A DNA stretch of 64,000 bases from DASUCS01 sp041166385 (GTDB lineage: Bacteria; Actinomycetota; Acidimicrobiia; Acidimicrobiales; JACDCH01), in the NCBI GenBank assembly GCA_041166385.1, contig JBEEFW010000029.1, positions 1 to 64,000 of the forward strand, written 5' to 3'. Positions 41,251 through 50,670 of this stretch are shown here, in pieces (within the stretch, counting starts at the first letter, position 1; every line of letters begins with the position of its first letter). The notes under the pieces were generated by a model. It made no database searches, was not told where the DNA came from, and was given only the letters and a program-made list of their open reading frames with translations. The translations under genes were made by a program, and so were the position numbers.

Positions 41251-42762
41251 GTGCGCCGTCGCCCCCTCGCCGCGTTGCTTGCTGCGGCGTCGCTGCTGGG
41301 CACCGCGTGCACGACGCTCGTCGGCGAGGCCGCGACGTCGATCAACACGACGAGCACCACTCGACCGATCACTGCGGCACCGTCCACGTCTTCCTCGCCT
41401 TCGTCGTCGCCGTCGGGCTTCGTTCCCGCTCCGGTCGAGTGGAACAGCTGCGGTAGCCGCCTGAAATGCGCCACCCTCGACGTGCCGCTCGACTACGCCA
41501 ACCCCTCCGGTCCCACGATCGAGCTCTCGCTCAACGAGCTCCCCGCACGTCGCCCGCAAGAACGCATCGGAGCATTGCTCGTGAATCCGGGCGGTCCGGG
41601 AGGATCGGGCCTCGAGTTCGTCGCCGGTGGCGTCGACCTACCCACCGCGATGCTCGATCGCTTCGACATCGTCGGCTTCGACCCCCGTGGTGTCGGCGCG
41701 AGCACCGGACTGCCGTGCGGCGACAACACGGTGCCGGCATTCCGTCGCGTCGACTCCGCCCCCGACAGCCCTGACGAGCAATCAGCGCTCGACGCGGCCG
41801 CGAAGGACGTGGCCGACGACTGCGCGACCAACGCCGGCGACCTCCTGCCCCATCTCGGCACCGACGACGTCGTGCGCGACATGGACACGATCCGGCAAGC
41901 CCTCGGCGAGGACACGCTCAACTATCTCGGCATCTCGTACGGAACGCTGTTGGGCCTCCGGTACGCGACGCTGTTCCCGCAGCACGCTCGGGCGATCGCG
42001 ATCGATGGCGTCGTCGATCCGAGTCAGGACTTCGGCGAGTTCCTCCGTCAACAGGCGATCGCGTTCGACAAGCAGATCACCGCGATCTTCGATGGCTGCC
42101 CCGCCAGCGATCGCAGCTGTCCACCCGGCGGCGCGGCCGCGGCGTACGACGAGGTGGCGCGCCGCGTCGAGGTCGAGCCGATTCCCGGAACGGGCGGCCA
42201 GTCGCTCGGACCGTCGGAGCTCGCAACTGCCGCGCTGATTCCGACGTACGAGCCGTCGGGCGTCCCGGTGTTCTACGACGCACTCACGAGCGCACTCGAC
42301 GGTGACGGGGCTGCCATGTTGCGGCTGTCGGCCGCCTACGAGGGCTCGGTGAAGTACACGCTGTATGCCGCTGTCGAGTGCATCGACTCGCCGCATCCGG
42401 TCGGACAAGACGAGTACCGAGCCTTCGCACAGGAGCTCGAGGGGTTGTCGCCCAGGTTCGGCGGTGCGATCGCCAACGAGCTCCTCCCGTGCGCGTACTG
42501 GGCGGCACCGGTGCGCAGCATCGTCGGGCCCGTGACCGCACCGGGCGCGCCGCCGATGCTCGTCATCGGCACCACCGGCGACGCCGCGACGCCATACGAG
42601 CAGGCCGTCCGCGTGGCGTCGACCCTGCAGGAAGGCCATCTGTTGACGTACGACGGGTCCGGCCACGCCGCCTATGGAAAGAGCACCTGCGCCGAGAACG
42701 CGGAGGCGGCCTACTTCATCGACCTCACGCTCCCGACGCCGGGCGCGATCTGCAGCAACTAG
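41251..42762 (+). CDS. Secreted alpha/beta-hydrolase peptidase (tripeptidyl aminopeptidase-like), lipoprotein
   Basis: A 503-aa protein with a lipobox LLGTAC (Cys20) and a Thr/Ser-rich linker (about 24-58). The catalytic domain of the SCO-type tripeptidyl aminopeptidase family follows: NPGGPGGSG at 112-120, GFDPRGVGAS, nucleophile Ser229 in GISYGT, Asp in TTGDAATPYEQA and His in GSGHAAYG. It probably trims peptides outside the cell. It starts at GTG 41251, 42 bp from the divergent LLM gene. Confidence 0.87.
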   Translation: MRRRPLAALLAAASLLGTACTTLVGEAATSINTTSTTRPITAAPSTSSSPSSSPSGFVPAPVEWNSCGSRLKCATLDVPLDYANPSGPTIELSLNELPARRPQERIGALLVNPGGPGGSGLEFVAGGVDLPTAMLDRFDIVGFDPRGVGASTGLPCGDNTVPAFRRVDSAPDSPDEQSALDAAAKDVADDCATNAGDLLPHLGTDDVVRDMDTIRQALGEDTLNYLGISYGTLLGLRYATLFPQHARAIAIDGVVDPSQDFGEFLRQQAIAFDKQITAIFDGCPASDRSCPPGGAAAAYDEVARRVEVEPIPGTGGQSLGPSELATAALIPTYEPSGVPVFYDALTSALDGDGAAMLRLSAAYEGSVKYTLYAAVECIDSPHPVGQDEYRAFAQELEGLSPRFGGAIANELLPCAYWAAPVRSIVGPVTAPGAPPMLVIGTTGDAATPYEQAVRVASTLQEGHLLTYDGSGHAAYGKSTCAENAEAAYFIDLTLPTPGAICSN

Positions 42763-42787
42763 CGCGCCGTCGCTAGCTTGCGACGCG

Positions 42788-44437
42788 ATGGAGTTCAATC
42801 TCGCTCAAGTGCACGAGGCAATCGCGGCGGCGATCCCCGACCGCGAGTGCATCGTCTTCCGTGACCGCCGGCTGTCATGGGCCGACGTCAACGACCGCAC
42901 GCGACGGCTGGCCAACGTGCTCGCCGACGCCGGCCTCGGTGCTCGGCCGGAAGGGCGCGCGGGCCTTGCCGGACATGAGTCCCACGAGGACCACCTCGCC
43001 ATCTATTGCTACAACGGCAACGAGTATCTCGAAGCCATGGTGGGTGCGTTCAAGGCTCGACTCGGTCCCGTGAACGTCAACTATCGCTACGTCGCCGAGG
43101 AGCTTCGGTACCTCCTCGACAACAGCAAGGCGAAGGCGATCGTGTACCACTCGCAGTTCGCGCCGACGTTGGCGGAGGTTCTGCCGGACCTGCCTGACCT
43201 CACCGTGCTGCTGCAGGTCAGCGACGAGTCCGGCAACGACCTGTTGCCCGGCGCGCGCTGGTATGAGGACGCACTCGCGGCCGCGTCGCCCGATCTTCCG
43301 GCGTGTGCGGCCGCGTGGTCACCCGATGACCTGTACATCCTCTACACCGGTGGCACCACGGGCATGCCCAAGGGCGTGTTGTGGCGGCAGCACGACATCT
43401 TCCTGTCGGTCATGGGCGGAGCCGTGGCCGGATCGCCGCACGAGTCGCTCGAGTCGGTGGTCGATGCCGCGAAGGCAGGCGCGATGCGTGTGCTGCCCGC
43501 AGCGCCATTCATGCACGGCGCCGGCCACTGGATCGCGTTCCTCGCGATGGACGGCGGCAACACCGTCGTGGTCCAGGACGAGGTGCGCCGGCTCGATCCA
43601 AAGGATGTGTTGTCGATCGTCGAGCGCGAGAAGATCTCGTTCCTCCAGATCGTCGGCGACGCGTTCGGAAGACCGATCCTCGACGAGATCGAGGCGGGGT
43701 CGTACGACTTGTCGTCGCTCTTCATCATCCTGTCCGGCGGTGCGGCGCTGAACTCGACGTTGAAGGAGCGGTTCCTCGCGGCCGTGCCCCACGCGATGAT
43801 CCTCGACGGCATGGGCTCGTCGGAAGGCGGCGGGCAGATGACGCAGGTGACGACCGCCGGCAGCGATGTCACCACCGGCACGTTCACTCCCGGACCAGGG
43901 ACCTGCATCGTCAGCGAGGACATGACCCGGATCCTCGAGCCGGGCTCCGAGGAGGTGGGCTGGGTGGCGATGCGGGGACACGTGCCCCTCGGCTATCTCG
44001 GCGACCCGGACAAGAGCGCGCGCACGTTCCCCGTCATCGACGGCGTGCGGTATTCCGTGCCGGGTGACCGCGGCCGTCAGCGCACCGACGGCACCGTGGA
44101 GATGCTCGGGCGCGATTCGGTCACCATCAACTCCGGCGGCGAGAAGATCTTCGCCGAAGAAGTGGAAGCCGCACTCGGACACCACCCCGACGTGTACGAC
44201 GCGGTGGTGTGCGGGCGCGCAAGCGAGCAGTGGGGCCAGGAGGTCGTGGCCATCGTGCAGCTGCGGGACGACGTCGCGCAGAGCGCGGAGGTCGAGCAGT
44301 CGCTGCTCGACGAATCGGCGAAGCACATCGCGCGCTACAAGCTGCCGAAGCAGTTCATCTTCGTCGACAAGGTCGTGCGCTCCCCCGCCGGCAAGGCCGA
44401 CTACCGCTGGGCCAAGGAGACGGCAGCAGCCTCCTGA
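42788..44437 (+). CDS. Acyl-CoA synthetase (AMP-binding, FadD-like)
   Basis: A 549-aa adenylate-forming ligase. The A3 motif is LYTGGTTGMPKGVLWRQHD, the A5 region ILDGMGSSEGG, the A7-A8 region RTDGTVEMLGRDSVTINSGGEKIFAEEVE, and A10 PAGKADYRWAKE with the catalytic lysine. It activates a fatty or aromatic acid to the CoA ester. ATG 42788 is used. The 3' end is 10 nt from the convergent site-2 protease. Confidence 0.9.
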   Translation: MEFNLAQVHEAIAAAIPDRECIVFRDRRLSWADVNDRTRRLANVLADAGLGARPEGRAGLAGHESHEDHLAIYCYNGNEYLEAMVGAFKARLGPVNVNYRYVAEELRYLLDNSKAKAIVYHSQFAPTLAEVLPDLPDLTVLLQVSDESGNDLLPGARWYEDALAAASPDLPACAAAWSPDDLYILYTGGTTGMPKGVLWRQHDIFLSVMGGAVAGSPHESLESVVDAAKAGAMRVLPAAPFMHGAGHWIAFLAMDGGNTVVVQDEVRRLDPKDVLSIVEREKISFLQIVGDAFGRPILDEIEAGSYDLSSLFIILSGGAALNSTLKERFLAAVPHAMILDGMGSSEGGGQMTQVTTAGSDVTTGTFTPGPGTCIVSEDMTRILEPGSEEVGWVAMRGHVPLGYLGDPDKSARTFPVIDGVRYSVPGDRGRQRTDGTVEMLGRDSVTINSGGEKIFAEEVEAALGHHPDVYDAVVCGRASEQWGQEVVAIVQLRDDVAQSAEVEQSLLDESAKHIARYKLPKQFIFVDKVVRSPAGKADYRWAKETAAAS

Positions 44438-44447
44438 CCGTTCGGGC

Positions 44448-45626
44448 TCAGTCGGCCAGCGCGCGCAGCGCGGGCCAGTCGGGGCGGATGCGCAACGGCG
44501 CGAGATCGGGTTCGCCGTCGAGCAGCGTTCCGGCGCGAAACCCGTCGTCGATCGCCCGCCTGATCCATGCCATGGCTTGGTCGTTGTCCCCGGTGCGGGC
44601 GAGCGCGCAGCCGATCTCGAACGCCGTCTGTGCTCGGCTGGCGCGACCGTCCGCGTACACCAGTTGGCCGACCTCGGCCGACTCGCGGAAGCAGTCCGCG
44701 TAGTGGAGGTGGCTCTGCAGGCCCGATGCCGCACCGGGCCCGGCACCCTTCGGTGCGAGCAACCTTGCCGCCAGCGCGACCGCCTGTCCCGATCGGGCAA
44801 GTTGCTGCGCTGGCGCGAGGCTCGGCGGCCCCGACGGCCGGGCGGCATACGCCTTCGCAAGCGAGTCCAGGCCTTCGGCCGTGCGGCCCTCCGCCAGCGC
44901 GTGTGACCCTTCTGCGAAGAGATCGCCACCAGCACGCACGGCCGGGCGAGGCACGTCGAGCGTCGCAAAGCGCGCCTGCGGGGTCGGCACCGACGGTGGA
45001 TTGCCCGCCTTCTCCTGCTGGTACGACGCGAAGTTCATGATCGCGAACATCATGAGAAAGAAGCCGCTGAACTGATTCCCGGTCGAGAAGAAGTAGGTCG
45101 CCGCGCCGAACGCAGTGAGCATGGAGATGAGCCGGGCCGTGGGCCGGCCGAAGATCGATGCCGCGATGTTGCCCCCGTCGAGGGGAAGGATGGGCAGCAG
45201 GTTGACGATCGACCACGCGATGTTGACCCACGCGATGTCGCTGACGATCACCCAGCGCTCGTAGTCCGTGTACTGCCAGAACGGATCGAGGGCGAGCCAG
45301 GCGGGCACGCCGAGCAAGAGGAGTGCAGTGAGGGGTCCGGCGGCGCTCACCACGATCGACTGCGCGCGTGAGCGGTAGGCCGAGCTGCCATAGGTCAGGC
45401 CGCCGAAGGCGTGCAGCACCACATGCGGCCGTTGGTGATAGATCCGCAATGCCACGGCATGACCGAGTTCGTGCACGAGGATCGACACGAGCACGATCGC
45501 GACCCACGCCACGAGCAGCCACCCGGTGCGCGCGCGGTAGCCCAGGAACACCGCGATCAGCCAGAACGACCACTCGATGCGAATGGGGATTCCGGCGATC
45601 GTGAAATGCGGTTGCCCTTCAGCCAC
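44448..45626 (-). CDS. Site-2 protease family M50 membrane metalloprotease with C-terminal helical repeats
   Basis: A 392-aa protein from GTG 45626. HExxH is at 52-56 (VHELGH), and the second zinc-binding motif NLLPILPLDGG places Asp150 in the membrane. About six hydrophobic segments cover residues 1-215. Residues about 240-392 have a TPR-like helical pattern (GLDSLAKAYAARP, AFEIGCALARTGDNDQAMAWIRRAI). Such proteases often release membrane-held regulators such as anti-sigma factors. It is divergent from the adenylate cyclase. Confidence 0.88.
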   Translation of the reverse strand: MAEGQPHFTIAGIPIRIEWSFWLIAVFLGYRARTGWLLVAWVAIVLVSILVHELGHAVALRIYHQRPHVVLHAFGGLTYGSSAYRSRAQSIVVSAAGPLTALLLLGVPAWLALDPFWQYTDYERWVIVSDIAWVNIAWSIVNLLPILPLDGGNIAASIFGRPTARLISMLTAFGAATYFFSTGNQFSGFFLMMFAIMNFASYQQEKAGNPPSVPTPQARFATLDVPRPAVRAGGDLFAEGSHALAEGRTAEGLDSLAKAYAARPSGPPSLAPAQQLARSGQAVALAARLLAPKGAGPGAASGLQSHLHYADCFRESAEVGQLVYADGRASRAQTAFEIGCALARTGDNDQAMAWIRRAIDDGFRAGTLLDGEPDLAPLRIRPDWPALRALAD

Positions 45627-45653
45627 GAGGATGACGATACGGTCCCGGGTCCT

Positions 45654-47144
45654 ATGGCGGTGCGCGAGGCGAACGCCGGCACTGAGGTGCCCAGCGCTCG
45701 TGCACTCGAGCGCAGCCTCATCGCGCGCCTCGTCGTGGCCAACACCATCGCCGGCGTGGTGGTCACGACCTACTTCGCGCTGACCTCCCACCTCCCGCCC
45801 GGCGCGTCGCGGGTGGCGAACTTTGCAATAACGGCGGGCACGTTCGTCGGCGCCAACCTCGTGTTGTCGGTCTTCGCCATCCGCCGCGCGAAACGAATGC
45901 TGGTGCCCGCAGCCCTGTGGATCGACGAGCATCGAACACCGACCCTCCCGGAACGGGTGGCGGTACTCGACCTGCCCAGGCGCATCGCGCTGTTTCCGCT
46001 CCCCTACTGGATACTGGCGGCCGCAGGAACCGCAGTCGGCCAGATGGTCTTCGCCACCGACCCCAAGCCGTTGTTCACCGCATTCGGGACGCTCGAAGGC
46101 GGACTGTTCGCGTGTGCGATGGGATTCCTCCTCGCGGAACGCGCACTGCGCCCATTCCTCGCGATCGTGTTGGAGGAGGACGACACACATCGCAGCCCTC
46201 CTGTCGGCATCAGCCCACGCCTGTTGCTCGCCTGGCTCCTCGGCTCCGGAATGCCGTTGCTCGGCATCGTCACCACTCCGATCGTGGCCTCGAACGCCGA
46301 CCTTCCCGTCACCGTCCCGATGGTGTTCCTCGCCGCCGCCGCGTTCGTCAGCGGGTTCATGCTCACGGCAGCCGCCGCTCGCTCGATCGGGGAACCGATG
46401 CGCGCGCTGCGTTCCGCGCTCGACCGGGTCGCGACGGGTCATCTCGATGTCGCGGTCGCGGTCGACAACGCCGGAGAGGTCGGCGAACTGCAGCGGGGTT
46501 TCAACGAGATGGTCGCCGGATTGCGCGAGCGCGAGCGGCTGGCAGACCTGTTCGGGCGGCACGTCGGCCTCGAGGTCGCGCAGCGCGCATTGCACGAAGG
46601 CGCGGCGCTTGGGGGCGAGACGCGGGACGTGTCGGCGCTGTTCGTCGACATCATCGGCTCGACCACGATGGCAAGAGAGCGGTCCGCGCCTGACGTGGTC
46701 GCCGTGCTCAACCAGTTCTTCGCCGTGGTCGTGTCGTGTGTCGATGCCGAGGGCGGCTGGGTCAACAAGTTCGAGGGCGACGGTGCGTTGTGCGTCTTCG
46801 GTGCCCCCATCGAACAACCGGATCACGCGGCGAGGGCCTTGCGGGCGGCTCGCCACATCGCGGCCGGTCTACGCGAGATCGATGCCGGCATCGGCGTTTC
46901 GTCCGGTGAGGCGGTGGCGGGAAATGTCGGATCGGAGCAGCGCCTCGAGTACACGATCATCGGGCAACCGGTGAACGAGGCCGCTCGGTTGAGCGACGCC
47001 GCCAAGCACCGCCCGTGCCGGGTGCTCGCCTCGGCTGCTGCCGTCGCCGCGTCGGGCGACGAGGCCCGCGAGTGGCGGGATGCAGGCACACTCGAGTTGC
47101 GGGGTTTGGTGGCCGACTTCGCGGTATGCGAACCGCGCTCGTAA
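45654..47144 (+). CDS. Class III adenylate/guanylate cyclase, membrane bound with HAMP
   Basis: A 496-aa protein with six hydrophobic segments (about 22-250), a HAMP domain (MRALRSALDRVATGHLDVAV, about 249-295) and a class III cyclase domain. Metal ligands Asp332 (VDIIGSTTM) and Asp376 (KFEGDGALCVFG) and transition-state residues Asn441 and Arg445 (GQPVNEAARL) are all present, so it should be active. The layout matches mycobacterial Rv3645-type cyclases. ATG 45654 is used; the frame runs further upstream over the protease gene. Confidence 0.9.
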   Translation: MAVREANAGTEVPSARALERSLIARLVVANTIAGVVVTTYFALTSHLPPGASRVANFAITAGTFVGANLVLSVFAIRRAKRMLVPAALWIDEHRTPTLPERVAVLDLPRRIALFPLPYWILAAAGTAVGQMVFATDPKPLFTAFGTLEGGLFACAMGFLLAERALRPFLAIVLEEDDTHRSPPVGISPRLLLAWLLGSGMPLLGIVTTPIVASNADLPVTVPMVFLAAAAFVSGFMLTAAAARSIGEPMRALRSALDRVATGHLDVAVAVDNAGEVGELQRGFNEMVAGLRERERLADLFGRHVGLEVAQRALHEGAALGGETRDVSALFVDIIGSTTMARERSAPDVVAVLNQFFAVVVSCVDAEGGWVNKFEGDGALCVFGAPIEQPDHAARALRAARHIAAGLREIDAGIGVSSGEAVAGNVGSEQRLEYTIIGQPVNEAARLSDAAKHRPCRVLASAAAVAASGDEAREWRDAGTLELRGLVADFAVCEPRS

Positions 47145-47156
47145 CGTTGCTCCGAC

Positions 47157-47855
47157 ATGCCGAACGCCGACGTCGCACCCCTTCCGCAAGGCGACGAGAA
47201 GGTTCGAGCCGTCCGCGCGATGTTCGACGCGATCGCGCCGCGCTACGACCTCGTCAATCGGATCATGACGTTTCGCATGGACGTCGGCTGGCGGCGGCGC
47301 ACGGTGCGTACCCTCGCATTGGCTCAGAACGCGACTGTGCTCGATCTCGCGTGCGGCACGGGTGACCTCTGCGACGAGTTGGCCCGCGCGGGCTATGAGC
47401 CGGTGGGTGTCGACCTGTCGTTCGGGATGCTCGCCGCGGCCCACACCGACGCACCCCTGGTGCAGGGAGACGCGCTGCGGCTCTCGATGCCCGATGCGGC
47501 GGTCGACGGCGCCACGTGTGGCTTCGCGCTCCGCAACTTCGTGGCGCTCGAACCGTTCCTCGATTCACTCGCGCGCGTCGTACGGCCCGAGGGCCGAATC
47601 GCCTTGCTCGAGGTGGCCACCCCCGCGAATCGAATCCTGCGCTGGGGCCACTCGATCTACTTCGGCCACGTCGTGCCGCGCATCGGTGCACTGCTGTCCG
47701 ACGGCGCCGCGTATCGCTACCTCCCGAAGTCGGTGGCCTACCTGCCCGACACCGACGACTTGCTCGACATGGTGCGGACGTCCGGGTTCCGCGACGTGCG
47801 GCGCGACCTCCTGTCGGGCGGCATCGCCCAACTGATCACGGCGACCCGAGCGTGA
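47157..47855 (+). CDS. menG: Demethylmenaquinone methyltransferase
   Basis: The last step of menaquinone synthesis. The 232-aa UbiE/MenG protein has MFDAIAPRYDLVNRIMTFRMD at the start, motif I LDLACGTGDLCDELA, CGFALRNFV and the late YLPKSVAYLPDTDDLLDMV. ATG 47157 is used. It overlaps menF by 4 bp (GTGA). No UbiE-type ubiquinone genes are seen, so menaquinone is the likely product. Confidence 0.93.
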   Translation: MPNADVAPLPQGDEKVRAVRAMFDAIAPRYDLVNRIMTFRMDVGWRRRTVRTLALAQNATVLDLACGTGDLCDELARAGYEPVGVDLSFGMLAAAHTDAPLVQGDALRLSMPDAAVDGATCGFALRNFVALEPFLDSLARVVRPEGRIALLEVATPANRILRWGHSIYFGHVVPRIGALLSDGAAYRYLPKSVAYLPDTDDLLDMVRTSGFRDVRRDLLSGGIAQLITATRA

Positions 47856-49036
47856 GGGCCACCACCCGACGGCTCGACGCCGATGTTGATCTGCTGACGG
47901 TCGGTGACCTGCTGTTCGAGCGCAATCGTTTGGGGCTCGCCGGCCGTGGTGTCGCGCTGCGGGTGCCGATGGCGGAGGTCGATGCCGCGCTGGAGACCAT
48001 CGAACGCGACGACGAGGTCGGGCTTCCCGGCTGTGGCCCTGTCGCGTTCGGTGCGCTGCCGTTCGACCCCGGTGCGCCGGCGGAGCTCGTCGTGCCCACC
48101 GAGATCTGGGGACGCGCCGACGACGGCACGCGCTGGCACACGGTCATCACCGAATCCGGTGAACTCGAGGCAATAGGCGCCGGGAACCGGGGCCTATTGC
48201 CTCGAGAATCGCAGCCGAGCGAGTTCACGGTGGCGCCGAGCCGCTCGCCGGAGTCATGGTGCGAGCTCGTCGAGCACGCCACCAAGGCGATGGCCGACGG
48301 GGCGCTGCGCAAGGTGGCGTTGGCCCGTGAACTCGTCGTCACCGCCGATGCGCCCTTCGATCGCGCGAGCGTGCTCCACCGACTCCGGAGTACCTATCCG
48401 GGGTGCCACCTGTACAGCGTCGACGGCTTCATCGGCGCCAGCCCCGAGCTGCTCGTGTCGCGCGCGGGCGACATCGTGCGTTCGCACCCGATGGCGGGTA
48501 CCGCGGCACGCGGCGGCGATCCTGCGGCCGACGCCCGGCTCGCGGCGTCACTACTGGCGTCGACCAAGGACCGCGAGGAGCACCAGATCACCATCGACAT
48601 GGTGCACGACACGCTCCTCAACTGGTGCTCGTACATCGACTATGAAGCCGAGCCCTCGATCGTGCCGGTGGCCAACGTGCAGCACCTCGCGACGCTCGTC
48701 GAAGGACGCCTGTCCCAACCAGCGCCGTCAGTGCTCGCGCTCGTCGCCGCCTTGCATCCCACTCCCGCGGTGTGCGGCAGCCCCCGAGATACCGCGCTCG
48801 CCTACATCCTCGAACACGAAGGCTTCGACCGGGGGCGGTACGCCGGCGCGGTCGGGTGGGTCGACGGGAACGGCAACGGGTCGTGGGCGGTGAGCCTCCG
48901 GTGCGCAGCGCTCGACGGCGCGACCGCTCGGCTCTATGCCGGCAACGGCATCGTGGCGGACTCCGATCCGGCCACCGAACTGGCCGAGACCCGCGCCAAG
49001 TTCCAGGCGATGCTGTCAGCCCTCGTTCGCCCCTAG
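47852..49036 (+). CDS. menF: Isochorismate synthase
   Basis: MenF converts chorismate to isochorismate, the first committed step. The 394-aa chorismate-binding protein has KVALARELVV, FIGASPELLVSR, HPMAGTAARGGD, DMVHDTLLNWC, LHPTPAVCGSPRDTAL and YAGNGIVADSDP. GTG 47852 overlaps the menG stop by 4 bp. Residues 105-118 are encoded by a 43-nt palindrome (48164-48206) without breaking the frame, at a point between the N-terminal part and the catalytic core. Confidence 0.92.
   Translation: MRATTRRLDADVDLLTVGDLLFERNRLGLAGRGVALRVPMAEVDAALETIERDDEVGLPGCGPVAFGALPFDPGAPAELVVPTEIWGRADDGTRWHTVITESGELEAIGAGNRGLLPRESQPSEFTVAPSRSPESWCELVEHATKAMADGALRKVALARELVVTADAPFDRASVLHRLRSTYPGCHLYSVDGFIGASPELLVSRAGDIVRSHPMAGTAARGGDPAADARLAASLLASTKDREEHQITIDMVHDTLLNWCSYIDYEAEPSIVPVANVQHLATLVEGRLSQPAPSVLALVAALHPTPAVCGSPRDTALAYILEHEGFDRGRYAGAVGWVDGNGNGSWAVSLRCAALDGATARLYAGNGIVADSDPATELAETRAKFQAMLSALVRP
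48164..48206. repeat. 43-nt palindromic element, copy B, inside menF
   Basis: The arms CTCGAGGCAATAGGC and its complement (15 bp) plus CCGG/CCGG around a GAA loop form a long hairpin. The outer 12 nt of each arm are identical to copy A at 27219-27261, both copies are 43 nt, and 12 of the 19 middle bases also match. In menF it reads as about 14 residues (from LEAIGAGN), so the element is translated within a working gene. Confidence 0.85.
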
Positions 49037-50635
49037 CGCGTCGATCGCGCCGGCCACGGCGTCGTTGAGGGCCTGGTGCACCTTCACGTTCTCCGATCGA
49101 TCGGTGCGCACCACCACGAGCCACACGCCACCACTGGTCATCGTGGAGCGGATCGCGGGAGCGAAGGCCGAGGGATCCTCGATGGTGAGCGCGGCGATGC
49201 CGTGAGCCGCCGCGAGCGCCTCGGGCTTCACCCCGTGCGGGGTGCCGAACAGCTGCTCGAACCGCTCGGCGTCGATGGTCGCAGCCTGCGGCAGGAACGA
49301 GAAGATGCCACCACCGTCATTGTCGATGACGACGATCGTCAGGTCGATGCCGCGTTGCTTGATGCCGACGAGCGCGGTGGAGTCATGCAGAAAGGCGATG
49401 TCCCCCAAGAGCACTGCTGTGGCGTGACCCGACGACAACGCAACGCCGATGGCCGTCGAGATCGTGCCGTCGATGCCGTTCGCGCCCCGGTTCGCATGCA
49501 CGCGTACTTCGGCCCGCGGCACCGCGTACCACTCGAGATCTCGCACGGGCATCGACGACGCGACCACCAGCTCGGAGTCGACGAGCATCGATCGCAGCAG
49601 CTCGCGCGCGACGAACGGCTCGCTCGCAGTCGCGGGGTCGTCGAGGATCTCATGTATTGCGGCGGCCGCCGCATCTGACGCTGCGCGCCATTGCGCCATC
49701 CAGGCTTCGTCCGGTGGTCCGAGGATGCAGCCGCCGGCGATCTCGCTCGCGGTGTGCGCGGGATCGCTCCACACGCGCGAGACCACGATCTCGTGTGCGC
49801 CCGAGGCTGCGGCCCATTCGTTGACAATCCGGGACGCGGGTTGCGGACCGACACGCACGATCACATCCGGCGTCAGCGACGCATGTCGCAACACCGCGTC
49901 GGCATGGACGATCACGCTCGGGCCTTCGAGCCCGGTGCGGGCGTCCGCGATCACCGGAAAGCCGCAATCACCCGGCGTCTTTCCAATCACGACCGTGCGG
50001 CCGGCCGGGGCTTCGACGCACGTTGGAGTCACCGCGTGGCGGACCACCCACGGTGCGCCATCCGGCCGGCCGGCGGGAAGTGGATCCGGCTCGGCGACCA
50101 AGGGATCACGAAACGGCAGGTTGAGATGCACCGGCCCCGGCGGATCACCCGTGGTCAGAGCGACGGCCCGCGCCGCGATCGAGCGCCACGAGTCCCGCAT
50201 CGCATCGTCGGCCACACCCGGATCGAAGAACCACCGGGGAGACCGTCCGAACAGGTGCGTCTGATCGATGGTCTGCGGCGCGGCAACATCGCGGAGCTCT
50301 GGCGGACGATCGGCCGTGCACACGAGAAGGGGCACACCCGCGAGATCAGCTTCGACGACCGCGGCGTGCAGGTGCGTGGCGGCGGTGCCGCTCGTCGTCA
50401 CAACGACCGCGGGGCGTCGAGTGGCCAACCCGAATCCGAGCGCGCAGAACCCGGCGGCGCGCTCGTCGTGAAACACATGGACGCGCACGTCCGGCCGGGC
50501 GCTCAGCGCCAAGGCCAGCGGCGTCGAACGCGAACCCGGCGCGATGACCGCATCGGTCACGCCCGCGCGCACGAACTCGTCGACCAAGGTTGCGCAGAAC
50601 GTCGCTTGCGCGGTCACCGCTACATCTTCCTGCAA
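49016..50635 (-). CDS. menD: SEPHCHC synthase
   Basis: MenD is a ThDP enzyme joining 2-oxoglutarate and isochorismate. The 539-aa protein has the N-terminal VIAPGSRSTPLALAL, FHDERAAGFCALG with the catalytic Glu, TTSGTAATHLHAAVVEA, and the ThDP motif GDIAFLHDSTALV followed by IDNDGGGIFSFLP. The start is TTG 50635 with GGAG 6 nt upstream; GTG 50617 is an alternative. It is convergent to menF, overlapping by 21 bp. Confidence 0.93.
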   Translation of the reverse strand: MQEDVAVTAQATFCATLVDEFVRAGVTDAVIAPGSRSTPLALALSARPDVRVHVFHDERAAGFCALGFGLATRRPAVVVTTSGTAATHLHAAVVEADLAGVPLLVCTADRPPELRDVAAPQTIDQTHLFGRSPRWFFDPGVADDAMRDSWRSIAARAVALTTGDPPGPVHLNLPFRDPLVAEPDPLPAGRPDGAPWVVRHAVTPTCVEAPAGRTVVIGKTPGDCGFPVIADARTGLEGPSVIVHADAVLRHASLTPDVIVRVGPQPASRIVNEWAAASGAHEIVVSRVWSDPAHTASEIAGGCILGPPDEAWMAQWRAASDAAAAAIHEILDDPATASEPFVARELLRSMLVDSELVVASSMPVRDLEWYAVPRAEVRVHANRGANGIDGTISTAIGVALSSGHATAVLLGDIAFLHDSTALVGIKQRGIDLTIVVIDNDGGGIFSFLPQAATIDAERFEQLFGTPHGVKPEALAAAHGIAALTIEDPSAFAPAIRSTMTSGGVWLVVVRTDRSENVKVHQALNDAVAGAIDALGANEG

Positions 50636-50670
50636 GGCTGGCTCCGGTGACGAATGAGCGAAACCTGAGC

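Noticed and set aside
44448..46856. An 802-codon minus-strand frame extending the site-2 protease upstream
   Set aside because: The extra N-terminal part lies over the adenylate cyclase and is shadow sequence; the conserved protein starts at GTG 45626.
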